DNA from: Alteromonas mediterranea DE
GTDB lineage: Bacteria; Pseudomonadota; Gammaproteobacteria; Enterobacterales; Alteromonadaceae
Assembly: GCF_000020585.3 (NCBI RefSeq)
Contig: NC_011138.3
Location: 1,807,491 to 1,871,490, forward strand
Length of the DNA stretch: 64,000 bases
Direction of reading: 5' to 3'
A program made the translations under genes and the position numbers. Shown piece by piece: positions 1 to 8,292 of the stretch. The stretch's first letter is position 1; each line of letters begins with the position of its first letter. Below the pieces are notes generated by a model. The model was not told the DNA's origin. It worked only from the letters and a program-made list of their open reading frames with translations, and made no database searches.

Positions 1-1028
1 TGCTTAATTGCGCCAAACAGTTCGTTTATAGGTAAAAAGAGTTCATCAGGCGCAAGCAGGGGGCGCGCTAAATTATATCGATACTGCTCGTAGCGCTCTT
101 GTACGTCGGCCCAGAAAAACTCACTGGCGTCTTGTACATCGCCGTGAAGCAGCAGCAAGCTCTTTGGATGCAGGTAATCAAACAGCGTTGCGGTGTTTTT
201 GAAAAACAGAGGAAGGTAGTATTCTACGCCACTTGGCATTGTGCCTTTGCTTACTTGGGAAAATACGCTTTCTGACGCGTTGTTCGCATCGAACTTTTCC
301 AAAAACTGCTGCCGGAAAAGCGTAATGGCCTCTTTATCGGTAGGGAATTCACGGGCTGGCAACAAACGTATTTTATTGACTGACTCGCCAGAACGCTGGG
401 TTTCTGTATCGAAGTAGCGAATAGAGTCTATTTCATCGTCGAATAAGTCGATACGAAACGGTTGGTCGCTTCCCATTGGGAACAAGTCGATAATACTGCC
501 GCGCACAGAAAATTCGCTATGGCTCATTACTTGGCTTACATGTAAGTAGCCGGCTTGCTCTAGGTTTCGTCTGAATTGGTCTCTGTCTAACGTGTCGCCC
601 TTGTTTAGCATCAGTAAGTACTTAGCCAAATAGTCGGTGGGCGCTAGACGCTGCATTAGCGTGTTAACAGGAACAATGAAAATGCCATCGCCTTGCTGAG
701 TAAAACGAAACAGGGTTTCTAAACGCTGGGAAACAATATCCTGATGGGGCGAGAACGAGTCATAAGGCAGCGTTTCCCAGTCAGGGAAGAGAGTAATGGG
801 CGTATTATGCTTATTATCGCTTAAGAAAAACGCTATTTCTTTTTCAAGCTTCATCGCCGAAGGCGTGTCGGCGGTGATAAGTACAATAGGGCCTTTATAC
901 TGGCTAAGTGCTTGACTGATACATAGCGCGGCGCTGCTGCCTTGAAGCTGGCCCCAATGCTTGTGGTCTTGTGAAGCGGCTTCTTTTTTAGGCGCAGGTA
1001 ATGGTAGCGATAATAAAGTGGCTGTCAT
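1..1028 (-). CDS. mfd: Transcription-repair coupling factor Mfd, N-terminal part (cut by window edge)
   Basis: About 342 N-terminal residues of Mfd, which removes RNA polymerase stalled at DNA lesions and recruits UvrA. The reading frame begins at an ATG (complement of 1026-1028) and stays open to the left edge, so the helicase half lies outside the window. Visible Mfd signatures are WETLPYDSFSPHQDI, IVPVNTLMQR, SVRGSIIDLFPMGS and PAREFPTDKEAI, all typical of the UvrB-like domain 1 and the following region in gammaproteobacteria. It lies 62 bp downstream of a PilZ gene on the same strand and is divergent from lolC, an arrangement similar to the mfd-lolC neighbourhood of enterics. Identification is very secure; only the C-terminal part is unseen. 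Confidence 0.95.
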   Translation of the reverse strand, partial: MTATLLSLPLPAPKKEAASQDHKHWGQLQGSSAALCISQALSQYKGPIVLITADTPSAMKLEKEIAFFLSDNKHNTPITLFPDWETLPYDSFSPHQDIVSQRLETLFRFTQQGDGIFIVPVNTLMQRLAPTDYLAKYLLMLNKGDTLDRDQFRRNLEQAGYLHVSQVMSHSEFSVRGSIIDLFPMGSDQPFRIDLFDDEIDSIRYFDTETQRSGESVNKIRLLPAREFPTDKEAITLFRQQFLEKFDANNASESVFSQVSKGTMPSGVEYYLPLFFKNTATLFDYLHPKSLLLLHGDVQDASEFFWADVQERYEQYRYNLARPLLAPDELFLPINELFGAIK

Positions 1029-1090
1029 GACGTCCTGTTTGTTTTAGTGCAAGAGGTTTTTTACGGCTTATATACTGTTATTGGGGCAAA

Positions 1091-1690
1091 TTAGGATCCC
1101 GCTTTTTTATCTTTTGACCGTTTTCGCAGCTGCTGGGTTTGAATATGTAAGCTTGCGCGAACCAGAAGCTCCTGATCTTGCTCTCGTATCGTGTTAAAAA
1201 TAAAAGCAATATGGTAACTATCTTCAACTTGCTCGCAAGTAATTACTTCACCGTAACAAAAAATAGCGGCAGCTTCGGCATCTAAGAAAAGCTTAAGTTC
1301 CGCCTGAGTGCCTACCTCTAGTTTGTCTTTTGATTCGATAATAACGCCACCACCTCCAAGTTTCACCGTTTTGAAGCGGTGTTCGGGCTCATCTTGCTGA
1401 TGCAAAACAAACGACATCATTAGGTCGATTTTTCTCGACTGATGATTGAGATATTCGGCGAGTGTCTCAGCGTGATCGCCAAGGTTTCTTAGCGGGCGAA
1501 TGGCCTGGGCTTCCAATGCGGCCATTTCGCTTGCGATGCGAAAGGCATAGGGCATTGACTCTTCAAGGTTATCTTCATCAGGTACGGTTTCATTAGCACC
1601 TAGAGGACGCACGTTGGCGTTAACGCAATAGGCGATTGAGAAGTATTCATCGAATTGGGCTTGTTTTTGTTCTTGGCTAAGTTCGCTCAC
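1091..1690 (-). CDS. PilZ-like domain protein (degenerate c-di-GMP motif)
   Basis: 199-residue cytoplasmic protein. The central part (around residues 100-170) has the beta-rich pattern of a PilZ domain: FKTVKLGGGGVII followed by GTQAELKLFL and a closing IAFIF strand. The usual binding motifs RxxxR and D/NxSxxG are not intact; LGGGGV stands where DxSxxG is expected. Cyclic-di-GMP binding is therefore doubtful. The start is a GTG, supported by an AGAGG ribosome-binding site about 7 bases upstream. It is probably co-transcribed with mfd 62 bp downstream. Its role is unknown; the link to mfd is positional only. Confidence 0.65.
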   Translation of the reverse strand: MSELSQEQKQAQFDEYFSIAYCVNANVRPLGANETVPDEDNLEESMPYAFRIASEMAALEAQAIRPLRNLGDHAETLAEYLNHQSRKIDLMMSFVLHQQDEPEHRFKTVKLGGGGVIIESKDKLEVGTQAELKLFLDAEAAAIFCYGEVITCEQVEDSYHIAFIFNTIREQDQELLVRASLHIQTQQLRKRSKDKKAGS

Positions 1691-1864
1691 ATCATTCCTC
1701 TGCCACTAATTCTTGTGCAGCCAGTAGCTTACACGTAGTATACCCACTTTACTATTTTGGGGTTACCCCGTCATCTCGCCTTTGGGCTACTTATCTGAAT
1801 AATTTGTTCAATAAGCATAGCCAAATGTAAGGCAGATTACCGTATTACTGAAAAGCAAGGCGCT

Positions 1865-3280
1865 ATGTTTTATCCTGTTTCTGCATTCATTGCCTATCGT
1901 TATGCTAAATCTAGCAAATCAAGCCAAACCAGTTTTGTCTCTTTCATTAACCGATTCTCGGTAGCCGGCATTGCCTTAGGCTTAATGGCACTAATCATCG
2001 TAGTGTCGGTAATGAACGGCTTAGAGGGCCAGCTAAAACAACGTGTTTTAGGCATCGTGCCGCACATTGAAATTACAAAGACACCCACCGAAATTACGAA
2101 GACACCCACGACAACAAGTAAAGACGCAACACTTACAAAGACACCCATCGTAAACAAACAAACCCAAAAGCTTACAGAGACACCCATCTCAACATTAAGT
2201 AAGCCTCCCATTTCTGAAGACGATAGCTCGAAGCTTACAAAGACACCCACCGTAAGCCCTCAATCTCAATCGGCTATGACAGTAGACGCGCTTAGCAAGA
2301 CACCCATCAAAGGGGTGGTAGCAAGTATGGCATATCGAGAAACTGAAGCTGTCGTTCAGTCACGCTCAGATCTACGCGGCGTTCAAGTTCACGGTGTCGA
2401 GCCCGGCGTGATGCTAGAGCATACTCTTGTGGCAAATCACATGGAGCAGGGAAGGTTTAACGATTTAGTAGAAGGAAGTTTTTCTGCCATTATTGGGCGT
2501 GCCCTTGCCATAAAACTTGATGCGAGGGTTGGCGACAGGCTTCGCGTAATGGTGGCAGGGGCAAGCGTTTATACGCCCTTTGGGCGAATGCCGAGTCAAC
2601 GCTTAGTAACAATCGTGGGTGTCTTCGATATGGGGTCGCAAATGGATGACAAGGTTATGTATATGAACCTAAAAGATGTCAACCGGTTGATGCGCGACCC
2701 AAAAGGCAACGGGCGGTCGCTACGTTTGTTTTTAAACGATGCGTTTAACTATTTAGCGGTGGTTGATCATTTAACCGATACGATGGGTGTCTCTGTAAGT
2801 ACTATCAGAACGTGGCGTGAGCGCCAAGGGCCATTATTTGATGCGGTGAAGATGGAAAAAAACATGATGACGCTTATGCTGCTGCTAATAATAGCGGTAG
2901 CGGCATTTAACATTGTGTCTGCGCTGGTGATGGTAGTAACTGAAAAGCAAGGTGATATTGCCGTATTGCAAACACAAGGCATGCTACCTGGAACTGTTAT
3001 GTGGATTTTCGTACTTAACGGATTGTTTAACGGCATAAAAGGAGCCGGCATAGGCCTTATATTAGGCGTCGTTATTACGCTTCAATTGAATAACATTTTG
3101 GATTTGATTGGTTCGCCATTAGCACTTGCGGCCGATGGAAGCGGTTTGCCTGTAGAAATGGATGCTATACAAATTGCTGGTATTGCATTGCTCTCGTTGC
3201 TTCTTTGCGTGCTTGCAAGCGTGTATCCGGCGCGAAAAGCAATGAAAATAGCCCCATCTCAAGCACTTCAAAACGAATAA
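1865..3280 (+). CDS. lolC: LolC/LolE-family lipoprotein-release permease with repeat-encoded periplasmic insertion
   Basis: Inner-membrane permease of the LolCDE type, which extracts outer-membrane lipoproteins from the inner membrane. It has an N-terminal cytoplasmic stretch (AYRYAKS), a first membrane helix around residues 30-52 with the MNGLEGQLKQRVLGIVPH motif, a periplasmic domain, three C-terminal FtsX-type helices from about residue 335, and the classic end YPARKAMKIAPSQAL. At 471 residues it is longer than the usual 400-415. The excess is one block, residues 71-148, built from repeated TKTP(T/I) motifs encoded by six copies of a dispersed DNA repeat. Normal family sequence resumes at VVASMAYRETEAVVQS. 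No lolD or lolE follows; the next gene is a phosphoribosyltransferase. ATG start. The family call is secure; LolC versus a single LolF-like subunit is uncertain. Confidence 0.88.
   Translation: MFYPVSAFIAYRYAKSSKSSQTSFVSFINRFSVAGIALGLMALIIVVSVMNGLEGQLKQRVLGIVPHIEITKTPTEITKTPTTTSKDATLTKTPIVNKQTQKLTETPISTLSKPPISEDDSSKLTKTPTVSPQSQSAMTVDALSKTPIKGVVASMAYRETEAVVQSRSDLRGVQVHGVEPGVMLEHTLVANHMEQGRFNDLVEGSFSAIIGRALAIKLDARVGDRLRVMVAGASVYTPFGRMPSQRLVTIVGVFDMGSQMDDKVMYMNLKDVNRLMRDPKGNGRSLRLFLNDAFNYLAVVDHLTDTMGVSVSTIRTWRERQGPLFDAVKMEKNMMTLMLLLIIAVAAFNIVSALVMVVTEKQGDIAVLQTQGMLPGTVMWIFVLNGLFNGIKGAGIGLILGVVITLQLNNILDLIGSPLALAADGSGLPVEMDAIQIAGIALLSLLLCVLASVYPARKAMKIAPSQALQNE
2073..2306 (+). repeat. Cluster of six AGACACCCA repeats inside lolC
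   Basis: Six same-orientation copies of the 15-mer TTACAAAGACACCCA or close variants lie at 2073-2087, 2094-2108, 2133-2147, 2172-2186, 2235-2249 and 2292-2306. Two further decayed copies are visible around 2117-2128 and 2196-2210. They are read as T-K/E-T-P. The copy at 2235 sits in a perfect 6-bp hairpin, GCTTAC (2233-2238) with GTAAGC (2252-2257). Spacings are irregular (21, 39, 39, 63, 57), so this is not a simple tandem array. The block matches the residues absent from ordinary LolC proteins. Confidence 0.93.
2784..2798 (-). repeat. Single reverse-orientation repeat copy in lolC
   Basis: TGGGTGTCTCTGTAA, the reverse orientation of the family and identical to the variant found in tandem in the AraC gene near 50.5 kb. 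It is read in frame as MGVSVS within the periplasmic domain of LolC. It could be a genuine copy or a chance match; identity over all 15 bases favours a copy. Confidence 0.6.
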
Positions 3281-3357
3281 TGGGGTGAATTAACCGTGCA
3301 AATCGACGCGAAATTCACTATACTCGCGGTCTTTTAAATTTCGCCCAGTGAGACGTC

Positions 3358-3921
3358 ATGAACAAGAATTTTATCACCTCGCAATCGCTTCTACAGGATT
3401 CCTTTCGCTTAGCGGCAAAGGTGTATGAAGATGGCTTTCGCCCTGACTTTATTATCGGTATTTGGCGTGGTGGTGCTCCAATTGGTATCGCGGTTCAAGA
3501 ATTCTTTGAATTTAAGAATACGTCTACCGACCACATTGCAGTGCGTACTTCGTCTTACTATGGTATTAACCAGCAATCGAAAGAAATCCGTGTTCACGGT
3601 TTGCACTACCTAGTTGAAAACGCCAATGCCGACGACAAGCTACTGATTGTTGACGATGTTTTCGATTCTGGCCGTAGTGTTGATGCGCTTATCAAGCAAA
3701 TTAACAAGCTAATGCGCTTGAACATGCCTAAAGATATTCGTATTGCGTGCCCATGGTATAAGCCACAAAACAATACCACTGACATTGTGCCAGATTATTA
3801 CGTTAACGAAAGTGACGAGTGGTTGGTATTCCCGCATGAGATTGCTGGTCTTTCTGAAGAAGAAATTCGTGAAGGCAAGGGTGAGCTTTCTGACGTTATG
3901 GACATATTATTTGATAAATAA
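3358..3921 (+). CDS. Phosphoribosyltransferase family protein (Gpt/Hpt-like)
   Basis: 187-residue cytoplasmic protein of the type I PRTase fold, which transfers phosphoribosyl from PRPP to a base. The PRPP-binding motif is clear as LLIVDDVFDSGRSVDAL (around residues 96-112), preceded by the IIGIWRGGAPIG loop near residue 35. It resembles the COG2236/xanthine-guanine phosphoribosyltransferase-like group, so hypoxanthine or guanine salvage is likely, but the base specificity cannot be read from sequence. ATG start 78 bp after lolC. It ends just before a strong rho-independent terminator that lies within the 3' end of the convergent kinase gene. Confidence 0.85.
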   Translation: MNKNFITSQSLLQDSFRLAAKVYEDGFRPDFIIGIWRGGAPIGIAVQEFFEFKNTSTDHIAVRTSSYYGINQQSKEIRVHGLHYLVENANADDKLLIVDDVFDSGRSVDALIKQINKLMRLNMPKDIRIACPWYKPQNNTTDIVPDYYVNESDEWLVFPHEIAGLSEEEIREGKGELSDVMDILFDK

Positions 3922-3932
3922 GCATTGAACGC

Positions 3933-5381
3933 TTAGGTATCATCACCAGACGTATTGAAACCGCACTGTTGTGCGGTTTTTTTATGCGCTAATTTCGTTG
4001 GGAAGGCGAGGGTAAAAGTCGTACCCACATTTACTTCGCTTTCTACCGAAATGGTGCCACCCATGGCTTCAACAATAGAAAATGAGATATAAAGCCCTAA
4101 ACCTGTACCTTTGCCGGTGGGCTTTGTAGTGTAAAAAGGTTCAAACAATTTTTGTAAGGCATGTTTTTCTATTCCGCAACCCGTGTCTTTAATAACCATA
4201 ACTGTATTGTGGTTTTCCGTATCATTGTATGAAGTGATTGTGAGCGTGCCGCCATCGTTCATGGCTTGTGCTGCATTTACGAATAGGTTAACCAACACTT
4301 GGTTTAGTTTGCCTGTTCTCCCCTTAACAGGAAGCACACTGTCTAGTTTCTGCTGAATTTTTATTCTGTGCTTTAGTTCACTATTTACCAGCCTAAGAGC
4401 GTGACCAATGCAGTCATTAACGTTTATCGTCTCATCGTCCTGAACATCCGCGTCATGGGAAAACGAGCGCAGGCTGGTGATAATATCAGTGACTCGAACA
4501 AGCCCGTCTTCAGACTCACTACAAATATCTGCAATTTCGTCGCTCAATGAATCGATTCTGTTCTGTGTTTGCCAAGCTATGGCTTCTGCAGTTAGTTGGG
4601 CGCGTTCTTCATCACTTTGGCTTTGTGACAGTTTAACCACAATATTTTGCATTTGAGATAAAGCTGGCAACACATTTCGCAGAAAATGGATGTTACTATT
4701 GATAAAGGCTATGGGGTTATTGATTTCGTGTGCCACACCTGCCGCAAGCAAGCCTAGCGACGCCATTTTTTCTGAGTCGATAAGGCTTTTCTCTACTTGT
4801 GCTTTCTCCTCTTTCAGCCTTACTGTTTCAAGAGCCATTAATTTAGCGTGCATACCCATTGCAATTTGTTCGGTAAACGTGCGGTAGCGGTTGGCCATGT
4901 CTACATACTCTTGCGTGTAATAGCCTAGCGACTGATGGCAAAACACGATAACGGCTTGCTGCTGGTGTACGTTAAACGGGCAGTAAAGTACAGAGGTGAC
5001 TTGAGTATCAAATAGCGAGAGATGTTGTTGCCAAATAGGTTGTTGCCTGATATCAAATAGGGCCACGGGCGTACTTTTGACCGCACGGGATAAGGTTTCG
5101 TCAATTTCCCAAACGGTATTAAGAAGTGGCGCGTAGGTACTGTTAATGCAAGTCATACGCTTTGGCCCTTCGTTTTGTAGCACAAAACATACTTCGTAAT
5201 TGTACAGCCCTTTAAAGACACTGAACATTTTATGGTACAAGTCTTGTTTATCTTCGGCGGTTAGCAGCGCCTGTGTTCCTTCTAACAAAGCGTCGCTTTC
5301 TTTTTTGTGCGCTTCAGCTTGTTGTTTCAGCCGATAGACAAGCGCAAGCTCTTCTAAAACGTTTTCATAATCTTTATTCAT
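3933..5381 (-). CDS. Sensor histidine kinase paired with FIST protein (NahK-like)
   Basis: 482 residues, no membrane helix. It has an N-terminal coiled coil (1-45), a GAF-like region (about 45-175), a second coiled coil, then HisKA with the H-box GVAHEINNP (His218) and a HATPase domain with N-box NLFVNAAQAM, G1 DTGCGI and G2 TGKGTGLGLYIS. It is a complete soluble kinase without a receiver domain; its response regulator is not in the window. Its ATG overlaps the stop of the upstream FIST gene by four bases (ATGA), implying translational coupling and joint function. FIST plus soluble kinase is the arrangement of NosP-NahK nitric-oxide sensing systems, so it probably receives its signal from that partner (inference). 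Its last codons contain the terminator of the opposing gene. Confidence 0.9.
   Translation of the reverse strand: MNKDYENVLEELALVYRLKQQAEAHKKESDALLEGTQALLTAEDKQDLYHKMFSVFKGLYNYEVCFVLQNEGPKRMTCINSTYAPLLNTVWEIDETLSRAVKSTPVALFDIRQQPIWQQHLSLFDTQVTSVLYCPFNVHQQQAVIVFCHQSLGYYTQEYVDMANRYRTFTEQIAMGMHAKLMALETVRLKEEKAQVEKSLIDSEKMASLGLLAAGVAHEINNPIAFINSNIHFLRNVLPALSQMQNIVVKLSQSQSDEERAQLTAEAIAWQTQNRIDSLSDEIADICSESEDGLVRVTDIITSLRSFSHDADVQDDETINVNDCIGHALRLVNSELKHRIKIQQKLDSVLPVKGRTGKLNQVLVNLFVNAAQAMNDGGTLTITSYNDTENHNTVMVIKDTGCGIEKHALQKLFEPFYTTKPTGKGTGLGLYISFSIVEAMGGTISVESEVNVGTTFTLAFPTKLAHKKTAQQCGFNTSGDDT
3958..3983 (+). terminator. Rho-independent terminator of the phosphoribosyltransferase gene
   Basis: Perfect 9-bp stem AAACCGCAC (3958-3966) and GTGCGGTTT (3971-3979) with loop TGTT, running into a T stretch to 3983. 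It is oriented for the plus-strand transcript but lies inside the last codons of the convergent kinase gene. Confidence 0.88.
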
Positions 5382-6553
5382 TGGGAAAACACTACTGCTG
5401 AAATCATGAGATTGCCGTGCCTGTTTTTGCCGTCAAGAAAACGACCTTGTTCGCCAAACGTAAAGGGGCCGCATATTGGAAGAGATGCAAATTTTTCTTG
5501 TAGGGAGCAAAGCATATTGTCTATTTCGTCGCCCACCATAAGCCGGCAACCCGCACAATAGATCATAAGCACGCCTATGGGCTGTCGATTTTCGGGTAAA
5601 AGCATAATGGCATTGTTAATGACTCGCTCGGCGCGAGAGGTAAGGCTTGAAATACTACCTTCCATCAACACTAAATCTTCATTCTCTTCCACTTCAGAAA
5701 ACATGTTTAGCGCGCCATTCGCCTCTGTAGAATCTGGATGGCACAGTAAATAGCTCGTTGCACCGTTTTCTAGTGCTACTGGCCGGCCCAGTGGGACCGA
5801 AGACGTAAGCGTTAAAATTTGCCCGCCTTGCAGTTGTTGTTCGATTAAACGGTTTGTTGCCTGATTATAAATATGGCTGGCGGGTGAGCCGTCGAGCTCG
5901 CTTAGTTGTCGTCCGCACGCTTTTGACACTCTAAACACGGTATCAGTTGGTTTGTAACCAGAGCTATAGCTCAAGCCAAGGGGGGAAGTAGGGTACATAA
6001 CAACTACTGCTATTGTTTTTGCGCCTAGCGCTTCACGGGTGAGGGTAGTCCAATTGCCTTCAACGGTGTTGTCTGCCATCGACCCTCCAAAAATAGGGAC
6101 CTGATCCCCAACCACACTGGCAAACCCTTCTAAAATTCTTTCTTCATTCCCCGGCGGCAGCGCACACCATATTAGCGCAGGGCTTTCATAAGGGCGCCCG
6201 GCATTCACGAGTGCCTGTTGTAAAGCATTAGCCCCTGCCTTAAATGCACTGTTCTCATCTATGTTGGCACTGCCAACGCCGTAGGCCCCGGCATCGTCAA
6301 ACACACAAAAAAGTGCAAGATCGCACTTTGCACTAACAGTTTTGCTATCGCAAAGTAGTGAACCCAAGCATGAGCTGGAAACAAGAAAAGGCGTAGACGC
6401 TCGCTTTAAGGCGTGCTGAACATCTTGGAAAGGAAGACAGGCATTAGCGTAGCCAATTACCAGTGAAGGCAACTTTTTTTCAAAAAGCGCAGCGATGTCT
6501 TCTTTTATATGCGCAGGGTTAGCGCATTGTATCTCGAACGTTTCTATTTGCAT
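5378..6553 (-). CDS. FIST-domain sensor protein (NosP-like)
   Basis: 391-residue cytoplasmic protein with FIST_N (about residues 30-215; LVIGYANACLPFQDV, FLVSSSCLGSLLCDS) and FIST_C (about 220-380; IYCAGCRLMVGDEI, GPFTFGEQGRF, HGNLMISAVVF). FIST proteins sense small ligands and pass the signal to a partner kinase. Some bacterial members (NosP) bind heme and report nitric oxide to a co-encoded histidine kinase. The gene directly precedes and overlaps such a kinase, so the same role is inferred; heme binding cannot be shown by eye. ATG start. The alternative is a FIST sensor for another small ligand. Confidence 0.85.
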   Translation of the reverse strand: MQIETFEIQCANPAHIKEDIAALFEKKLPSLVIGYANACLPFQDVQHALKRASTPFLVSSSCLGSLLCDSKTVSAKCDLALFCVFDDAGAYGVGSANIDENSAFKAGANALQQALVNAGRPYESPALIWCALPPGNEERILEGFASVVGDQVPIFGGSMADNTVEGNWTTLTREALGAKTIAVVVMYPTSPLGLSYSSGYKPTDTVFRVSKACGRQLSELDGSPASHIYNQATNRLIEQQLQGGQILTLTSSVPLGRPVALENGATSYLLCHPDSTEANGALNMFSEVEENEDLVLMEGSISSLTSRAERVINNAIMLLPENRQPIGVLMIYCAGCRLMVGDEIDNMLCSLQEKFASLPICGPFTFGEQGRFLDGKNRHGNLMISAVVFSQ

Positions 6554-6642
6554 TTGGCTTTTACCACTAAACCTATCAATTAATAGTAGATTAAAATAAC
6601 AAAAGCCTTATTAACCATTAGTCGCAAAAACTGACCTAGGGT

Positions 6643-7284
6643 TTAGTTATCGAGATAAAATTTATCGTGAAACGTGTACACCCACGTGGGTTGGTAAATA
6701 ACAAGTAACGTTATCGCCATACCGTTTAGTAATGCTTCTGGGAATACAAGTAGCGGAATGAGCAGTATATAGTTATCGAAGATAATGTCCCATGCATAAA
6801 TGCCGTCCATGTAATAAAAGGCGCCGAGTGATAAGGTTTTTAGCGCTATCGAAAAGGCGGCGGGGAAAAACGCGCAGATGAAGATGTAAACAAATAACTG
6901 GCGAGGGATACGGTGAAACGACAGCATATAAAATAGGTAAGTAACGCTGATGGGGAGCACCGTACCTAATAAACCGTTCACACCCAGGTTTTGCCATGTT
7001 CCATAGCCGGTAGCTGTGGCGCCAACAAGGGCGATAAAAGCGGCGATAATTGCGTATCTAAAGCCGAGCATGAGCGTAAGCACAGATAAACCGAGGAAAT
7101 GTACGTCTAGGCCTTCAAATATACCGGCTTTGAATAACCAAAGTACGAACAGCGAAGCCGCGGTGCCGAAAATAAGATGTTGTTGCTGCTTATTTTTGGC
7201 AAAGTGAGTAAAGTCGATACTCTTTACAGCACCTAATAAAAAGGCACCATACATCAGTAAAGCTATGACTTGTAGTGTACTCAC
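6643..7284 (-). CDS. CbiM-like energy-coupling-factor permease (membrane protein)
   Basis: 213-residue polytopic protein with six or seven hydrophobic segments. The pattern NGLLGTVLPISVTYLFYML followed by a final segment with FPEALLNGMAITLL resembles the CbiM/ECF S-component-like family (metal uptake, cobalt or nickel). No ATPase (CbiO), CbiQ or CbiN gene is nearby, so transport function is unproven. GTG start. It lies 89 bp downstream of the FIST gene's start side, with the same orientation as xthA upstream; the 37-bp gap to xthA's end allows co-transcription. Confidence 0.7.
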   Translation of the reverse strand: MSTLQVIALLMYGAFLLGAVKSIDFTHFAKNKQQQHLIFGTAASLFVLWLFKAGIFEGLDVHFLGLSVLTLMLGFRYAIIAAFIALVGATATGYGTWQNLGVNGLLGTVLPISVTYLFYMLSFHRIPRQLFVYIFICAFFPAAFSIALKTLSLGAFYYMDGIYAWDIIFDNYILLIPLLVFPEALLNGMAITLLVIYQPTWVYTFHDKFYLDN

Positions 7285-7321
7285 ATATACTCCCCGGCTA
7301 CTGCGCCTACATTCTCAATTT

Positions 7322-8131
7322 TTAACTTTTGTACTCAGCCCAGATTGGGGCGTGGTCAGAGGGCTTCTCAATACCGCGAAGCTCGTAGTCAATGCCAGCA
7401 TCAACAAGCGTGCTATGAAGAGACTTTGTTGCCAAGATCAAATCAATACGAAGACCTCGGTTGTCATTAAACCCCTTAGAGCGATAATCAAACCACGAAA
7501 ACCTTTCGTTTGTTTCAGGGTTTAACGTACGGAAGCTATCTTCGAAACCCCAGCTGAAGAGGGTGTTGAGCCACTCGCGCTCTTCTGGCAAGAAGCTGCA
7601 CTTGCCTGTTCGTAGCCAACGCTTGCGGTTTTCTTCACCAATGCCAATATCGAGGTCTGTGTGAGAAATGTTTACATCACCCATCACAATTACATTGTCT
7701 TCTGGCGTGTGGTTTTCATCCAGATAGGTCATTAAATCTTTATAAAACTTACGTTTGGCTGGGTACTTGGTTTCATGCTTTTCGTTTTCACCCTGCGGGA
7801 AATAACCGTTCAGGATAGTGACAGGCTGGCCAGCGTCATCGGTAGTTTTTAATATGATCATTCTACGTTGCGCGTCTTCTTCATCCGTGGGAAAGCCCAT
7901 AGTTACTGATAAAGGCTCTTTTTTAGCTAAGAAGGCGACACCGTAATGGCTTTTTTGACCGTGGAAGTAAACGTGGTAGCCCATTGCTTCTACTGCTTCA
8001 ACAGGAAACTGCTCATTGTGAACCTTAATTTCCTGAAGCCCGATTATGTCAGGCTGGTGGGCATCGATAACGGCTTGTAGCTGGTGTAAGCGAGCGCGAA
8101 TACCATTTATATTAAAGGAGATAACTTTCAT
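7322..8131 (-). CDS. xthA: Exodeoxyribonuclease III
   Basis: 269 residues, the usual length. It is an AP endonuclease and 3'-5' exonuclease of base-excision repair. The EEP-family catalytic residues are visible: [11 protein letters not shown] at the start, the metal-binding Glu in [19 protein letters not shown] (Asp/Asn pair) and the terminal [11 protein letters not shown]is. ATG start. Identification is secure. Confidence 0.95.
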   Translation of the reverse strand: MKVISFNINGIRARLHQLQAVIDAHQPDIIGLQEIKVHNEQFPVEAVEAMGYHVYFHGQKSHYGVAFLAKKEPLSVTMGFPTDEEDAQRRMIILKTTDDAGQPVTILNGYFPQGENEKHETKYPAKRKFYKDLMTYLDENHTPEDNVIVMGDVNISHTDLDIGIGEENRKRWLRTGKCSFLPEEREWLNTLFSWGFEDSFRTLNPETNERFSWFDYRSKGFNDNRGLRIDLILATKSLHSTLVDAGIDYELRGIEKPSDHAPIWAEYKS

Positions 8132-8292
8132 ATTTTTTAAACTGGTTGATACGAACTTCTAACAAGTTTATCAGAAAGCGTCGACGCGCTTAATCATCAA
8201 TTGCGGCTATATTAATGCATTCTGTCGATTGCATAGATTAAGTTTATTTATAGCTTACCGATGATCGCGTGAAGAGAGGCCGCAAAAGGTGG

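Noticed and set aside
1900..2250. Minus-strand open frame with VGVFV repeats opposite lolC
   Set aside because: Open only because the repeat lacks stops in most frames; LolC on the plus strand is clearly the gene.
2616..2630. TGGGTGTCTTCGATA in lolC
   Set aside because: It encodes the family-typical IVGVFD(M/T)G segment of LolC, so it is best explained as native sequence.
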